DNA of 64,000 nt from Pyropia yezoensis (Eukaryota > Rhodophyta > Bangiophyceae > Bangiales > Bangiaceae), in assembly GCA_009829735.1 (NCBI GenBank), contig CM020618.1:38726894-38790893 (forward strand). The letters are read 5' to 3'. A program made the position numbers and the translations under genes. Position 1 is the first letter of the stretch. Each line of letters begins with the position of its first letter. This document shows, piece after piece, positions 61,123 to 64,000 of the stretch. A model generated the notes under the pieces. It was given only the letters and a program-made list of their open reading frames with translations. It did not search any database and had not been told where the DNA came from.

Positions 61123-62388
61123 TCAGTGGGTAGACCCACTGCCCGAGGGAGGCCACTCACGCGTAAGCGCGTAGACCTCCGTGCTCCACCGGTCGGCAAC
61201 GTCACGACGGTCGACCACCCGAGTTACCTCGGTGCATAGCTGGACGAGGGTGCTGCGGCCAGCCTCCACGTCCTCCAGAGCTTTCTGGAGGCGGTCCAGC
61301 ACGCCACCGAAGCAACGCGCTGACCCAACCAGCGCAGCACCTGGGGGGATATCCCCCCAGCTAACAGAGAGACCCCCACGCATTGCGCGGGTAACAAGGG
61401 CGTCAACGCCTTCATACCAGAGACGGGGACCTCCGTCATGTAGGACAGGGGCGGGAGGTGACACTGGCGCAGCCAGAGGAGCCACAGGAGCCGACACGGC
61501 TACCACCGGAGCCGGTGGCACCTGATACGAGGCCCGGTAGGACCCTACCGAAGGGGCTCCACCGTAACCACGGCGGTACTCCGCCCGACGACGGGACACC
61601 TCACGCTCCCCACCCACAGAGCCCCACTCTCGGGGACGACGGCCTACCGCCGCCGGCATCGGGTTACCGAACCACGGAGCAAGGACCTGAAGAGGGTCAT
61701 GGATAACCATGGGAATACCCAGGTCAGCAACAGCCTCGGTGGATGCCCACCCATGGCAACTGGGCTCACCCGGCTGAGTACGCCGGACACGCAACGAGTG
61801 ACGAGGCAAGGGGGAAGCCCCAGCCTGCGGGTCCCGGTACGGGGGAAGGTCCAACACCCCAGCCCAGTTCACGGCATCGTGAACAGCCAGCAGGGCTTCG
61901 AACTCCCGGGCCAACCCGGTCTTGGCAGCTATCAGATCCACGCCCAACTGCGCGATGTGCCGACGGACACCCGTCGGAAGATGAAACAGACGACCCTGCC
62001 GGCGGACGGACAGCAAGAAGGATGAAGCCTGCCCGAGGGTAACCTCAAGGGTGAAGGTACCCTGCAACGGGTGGACCGGTCGCGAGGCCAACACACTCCC
62101 GAAGTAGCGAAGACAGGAGCCGGTGTCAAACCGGAAAGCAGGGGCGGGTTCCCACCCCTCCTGCCATAGCGGCGGGCGCACGGGAGTGTATACCGGAGCA
62201 CGACCGTTGCCGGTCTGCAACGCACACGTTATATCCGTGCGGAACGCATCCGCCATGACACCATGGTTACGTCGCCAACTCGACGCCGACTTCAACCCCG
62301 CCATGGGCGGGTAGGGAGCCGTCAACGACAGATACGGGGGTACCCCCGGGTAGTAGTCAAAGTCGGGATACCGACCGGTACGGCTCAC
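61123..62388 (-). CDS. Antisense accessory ORF of element 2, conserved core part
   Basis: 421 codons, convergent with pol. The first codon shown is GTG and no ATG precedes the conserved core, so translation probably enters from the upstream antisense ORF. The core (about residues 17-175) has PPYL, CLRYFGSVLA, RRQGRLFHLPTGVRRHIAQL and HDAVNWAGVL, collinear with the element 1 antisense ORF (PPYL to FGSV about 70 residues, FGSV to W-x-x-[VI] about 80 in both). The rest is Pro/Arg/Ala-rich with a helical C-terminal patch (LDRLQKALEDVEAG). No known domain. Confidence 0.7.
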   Translation of the reverse strand: MSRTGRYPDFDYYPGVPPYLSLTAPYPPMAGLKSASSWRRNHGVMADAFRTDITCALQTGNGRAPVYTPVRPPLWQEGWEPAPAFRFDTGSCLRYFGSVLASRPVHPLQGTFTLEVTLGQASSFLLSVRRQGRLFHLPTGVRRHIAQLGVDLIAAKTGLAREFEALLAVHDAVNWAGVLDLPPYRDPQAGASPLPRHSLRVRRTQPGEPSCHGWASTEAVADLGIPMVIHDPLQVLAPWFGNPMPAAVGRRPREWGSVGGEREVSRRRAEYRRGYGGAPSVGSYRASYQVPPAPVVAVSAPVAPLAAPVSPPAPVLHDGGPRLWYEGVDALVTRAMRGGLSVSWGDIPPGAALVGSARCFGGVLDRLQKALEDVEAGRSTLVQLCTEVTRVVDRRDVADRWSTEVYALTREWPPSGSGSTH

Positions 62389-63401
62389 CGTCTCCCCAAA
62401 CGCAACCGGCTCCGCCGCCGCCGCAATCCCCGAGCACTAGCCGGGTAGTCAATCTCCCGCGGCAACGCGGGGGCAATCAAGTCGCAGACCCCGAAGTTGG
62501 GGTCGAGGTAGACCTCACCCCGTCCCACCCGGGTGCGCCAGAGCTGCGCATGCCGGTCGTCCGGCTGACTCAGGATCCAATGGTGTTCCACCCGGACCGC
62601 GTTCGGCTGGTTGACCAGCCGCACCAACTCCCGCTCCCAGCACGGGTCCACCTTGACGCGCCGGGAGGATTCTCCACGGGGATGCACCAGGTGGAAGTCC
62701 ACCCGCATACGCCCATCGGACTCCATCGACTCTTGCACCGTGAGGCCTCGAACCCGAGCCACCAAGTCGGACACCGACATGGCGGGTTGACCCGCCGCCA
62801 CGGCGACGCCGCCACCCAACGGGGCAACCCGGGCAGGACCAGGAAGAATCGGGGGCGCCGGGGGACGCACCACCGGCAGAGGGGCCGACGTCGGAGATGG
62901 ACGAGGCCGAGGAGGAAGAAGAAGGGCGGGCGCCCGCCCGGAGTAACTCCCGGTGTCAACCGCCATGGGAGAAGGAGCGTCTTGACCGCTCGACGCCCGC
63001 GGCACCGCAGGTACGGCACCGGCGCCGGCACCACCCGTCGGCGTAGCCCCCGCCTCGGAAGGGGAAGGCACTTGGACAGCCTCCGGAGCCGGAGCCCCGG
63101 CCGTGCGGACACCCGCACCGTCTTGACCCGCCGCACCGGGTGTCGCACCGCCACCACCACCCGCGTCAACGTCGGACCGCCTCGAGGAGTCACCGCCCGG
63201 ACACCCGGACCACCTTGACCAGCCGGAGTCGGCTGCGGGTCGCGACCTCCGCCGCAGGGCGGACCATCTTGAGGTACCTGCGGTGAGCCGGCACCGGCAC
63301 CAGGCCCCATCCGGGCAGCCGGCAGAGAGGGGGTAGAAGCCGCCACGCGCGGTTGACCGCCGGGTTGACCTCCGGCCGACGGCACCGTCGTGCCGCTGCA
63401 C
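62385..63401 (-). CDS. Antisense accessory ORF of element 2, upstream part
   Basis: 338 codons. The N-terminal 60-70 residues in this frame look like non-coding Arg/Trp-rich sequence, while another frame reads on to the gap (63439 onward), so a frame change near 63170 is likely. From about residue 80 it is Ala/Pro/Gly-rich, then a folded-looking part (SVSDLVARVRGLTVQESM, MRVDFHLVHPRGESSRRVKV, EVYLDPNFGVCDLIAPALP). The stop TGA overlaps the core ORF by 4 nt in the -1 frame; a TTTGGGG heptamer lies just before it. True start lies in or beyond the gap. Confidence 0.55.
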   Translation of the reverse strand: MQRHDGAVGRRSTRRSTARGGFYPLSAGCPDGAWCRCRLTAGTSRWSALRRRSRPAADSGWSRWSGCPGGDSSRRSDVDAGGGGGATPGAAGQDGAGVRTAGAPAPEAVQVPSPSEAGATPTGGAGAGAVPAVPRASSGQDAPSPMAVDTGSYSGRAPALLLPPRPRPSPTSAPLPVVRPPAPPILPGPARVAPLGGGVAVAAGQPAMSVSDLVARVRGLTVQESMESDGRMRVDFHLVHPRGESSRRVKVDPCWERELVRLVNQPNAVRVEHHWILSQPDDRHAQLWRTRVGRGEVYLDPNFGVCDLIAPALPREIDYPASARGLRRRRSRLRLGRR

Positions 63402-63468
63402 ACGGACGACAGTCCTCCGGCCGACAGACGGACGGACACCGCAGGCCCGTCGTCGTCAGACGAGCTCA

Positions 63469-63968
63469 NNNNNNNNNNNNNNNNNNNNNNNNNNNNNNNN
63501 NNNNNNNNNNNNNNNNNNNNNNNNNNNNNNNNNNNNNNNNNNNNNNNNNNNNNNNNNNNNNNNNNNNNNNNNNNNNNNNNNNNNNNNNNNNNNNNNNNNN
63601 NNNNNNNNNNNNNNNNNNNNNNNNNNNNNNNNNNNNNNNNNNNNNNNNNNNNNNNNNNNNNNNNNNNNNNNNNNNNNNNNNNNNNNNNNNNNNNNNNNNN
63701 NNNNNNNNNNNNNNNNNNNNNNNNNNNNNNNNNNNNNNNNNNNNNNNNNNNNNNNNNNNNNNNNNNNNNNNNNNNNNNNNNNNNNNNNNNNNNNNNNNNN
63801 NNNNNNNNNNNNNNNNNNNNNNNNNNNNNNNNNNNNNNNNNNNNNNNNNNNNNNNNNNNNNNNNNNNNNNNNNNNNNNNNNNNNNNNNNNNNNNNNNNNN
63901 NNNNNNNNNNNNNNNNNNNNNNNNNNNNNNNNNNNNNNNNNNNNNNNNNNNNNNNNNNNNNNNNNNNN
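63469..63968. other. Assembly gap (500 N)
   Basis: Exactly 500 N, placeholder length. It hides the start of the antisense ORF and the expected 3' LTR of element 2. Confidence 0.99.
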
Positions 63969-64000
63969 GACTACGAGCTGGGGAAGCTCCTCGGAGAAGG
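63969..64000 (+). repeat. gag: Repeat of element 2 gag sequence after the gap
   Basis: All 32 bases equal 55544-55575 in the gag gene and in the same orientation. Either a second element 2 copy lies directly downstream, or the scaffold was joined through the repeat. Confidence 0.85.

Larger units (their letters stand above)
53697..63468 (+). mobile_element. Ty3/gypsy chromovirus element 2 (5' LTR to antisense ORF; 3' end in gap)
   Basis: 5' LTR 53697-54059, PBS, gag, pol with chromodomain, a 24-bp hairpin repeat array, then antisense ORFs running into the assembly gap. The 3' LTR is not in view. Gag and pol frames are intact. It is inserted in the transposase gene; the expected target duplication would be ctgtg (53692-53696), which cannot be checked here. 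Confidence 0.9.

Overview
The window is eukaryotic nuclear DNA, very GC-rich, with C/G homopolymers, low-complexity coding sequence and few introns. A plastid-type homogentisate prenyltransferase with a transit-like leader, NMD3, a two-domain FEX fluoride exporter and a eukaryotic tRNA-Gly(CCC) point to a photosynthetic eukaryote. A bangialean red alga (Porphyra/Pyropia type) is my best guess, but this is inference from composition and gene content, not proven here.

Layout. 1-10.1 kb (minus strand): a degenerate non-LTR retrotransposon with an RRM-like ORF1 and a reverse-transcriptase ORF2, broken by an assembly gap and followed by a second partial copy. 10.2-10.4 kb: hairpins and a tRNA-Gly gene. 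10.4-31.3 kb is the host gene island: a small Ala-rich exported protein (13.1 kb), a three-exon membrane protein (15.4-16.6 kb), the fluoride exporter FEX (minus, five exons, 17.5-19.7 kb), NMD3 (20.4-22.0 kb), homogentisate prenyltransferase (minus, 22.3-23.5 kb), a DCC-family thiol oxidoreductase (24.2-25.3 kb) and a very large ABHD17-like hydrolase (minus, 27.2-31.3 kb). Two 451-bp MITEs with TA target duplications sit between them. 31.3-35.8 kb is homopolymer-rich spacer ending in a 34-bp minisatellite.

35.8-64 kb is a nested mobile-element zone. An unrecognised intron-containing minus-strand gene (49.6 kb down to about 37.3 kb) is split by a complete Ty3/gypsy chromovirus (element 1, 39421-48797, 469-bp LTRs, TSD CGTCC). 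A divergent plus-strand gene (51.1-53.7 kb) encodes a CACTA/Plavaka-like transposase and is cut by the 5' LTR of a second chromovirus (element 2, from 53697 past the end-of-window gap). Both chromoviruses share an unusual 19-nt primer-binding site, put pol behind a gag stop/pol AUG junction, and carry, antisense and convergent to pol, an extra ORF. The two antisense proteins share a collinear conserved core, so they look like one undescribed accessory protein family. This is the most interesting system in the window.
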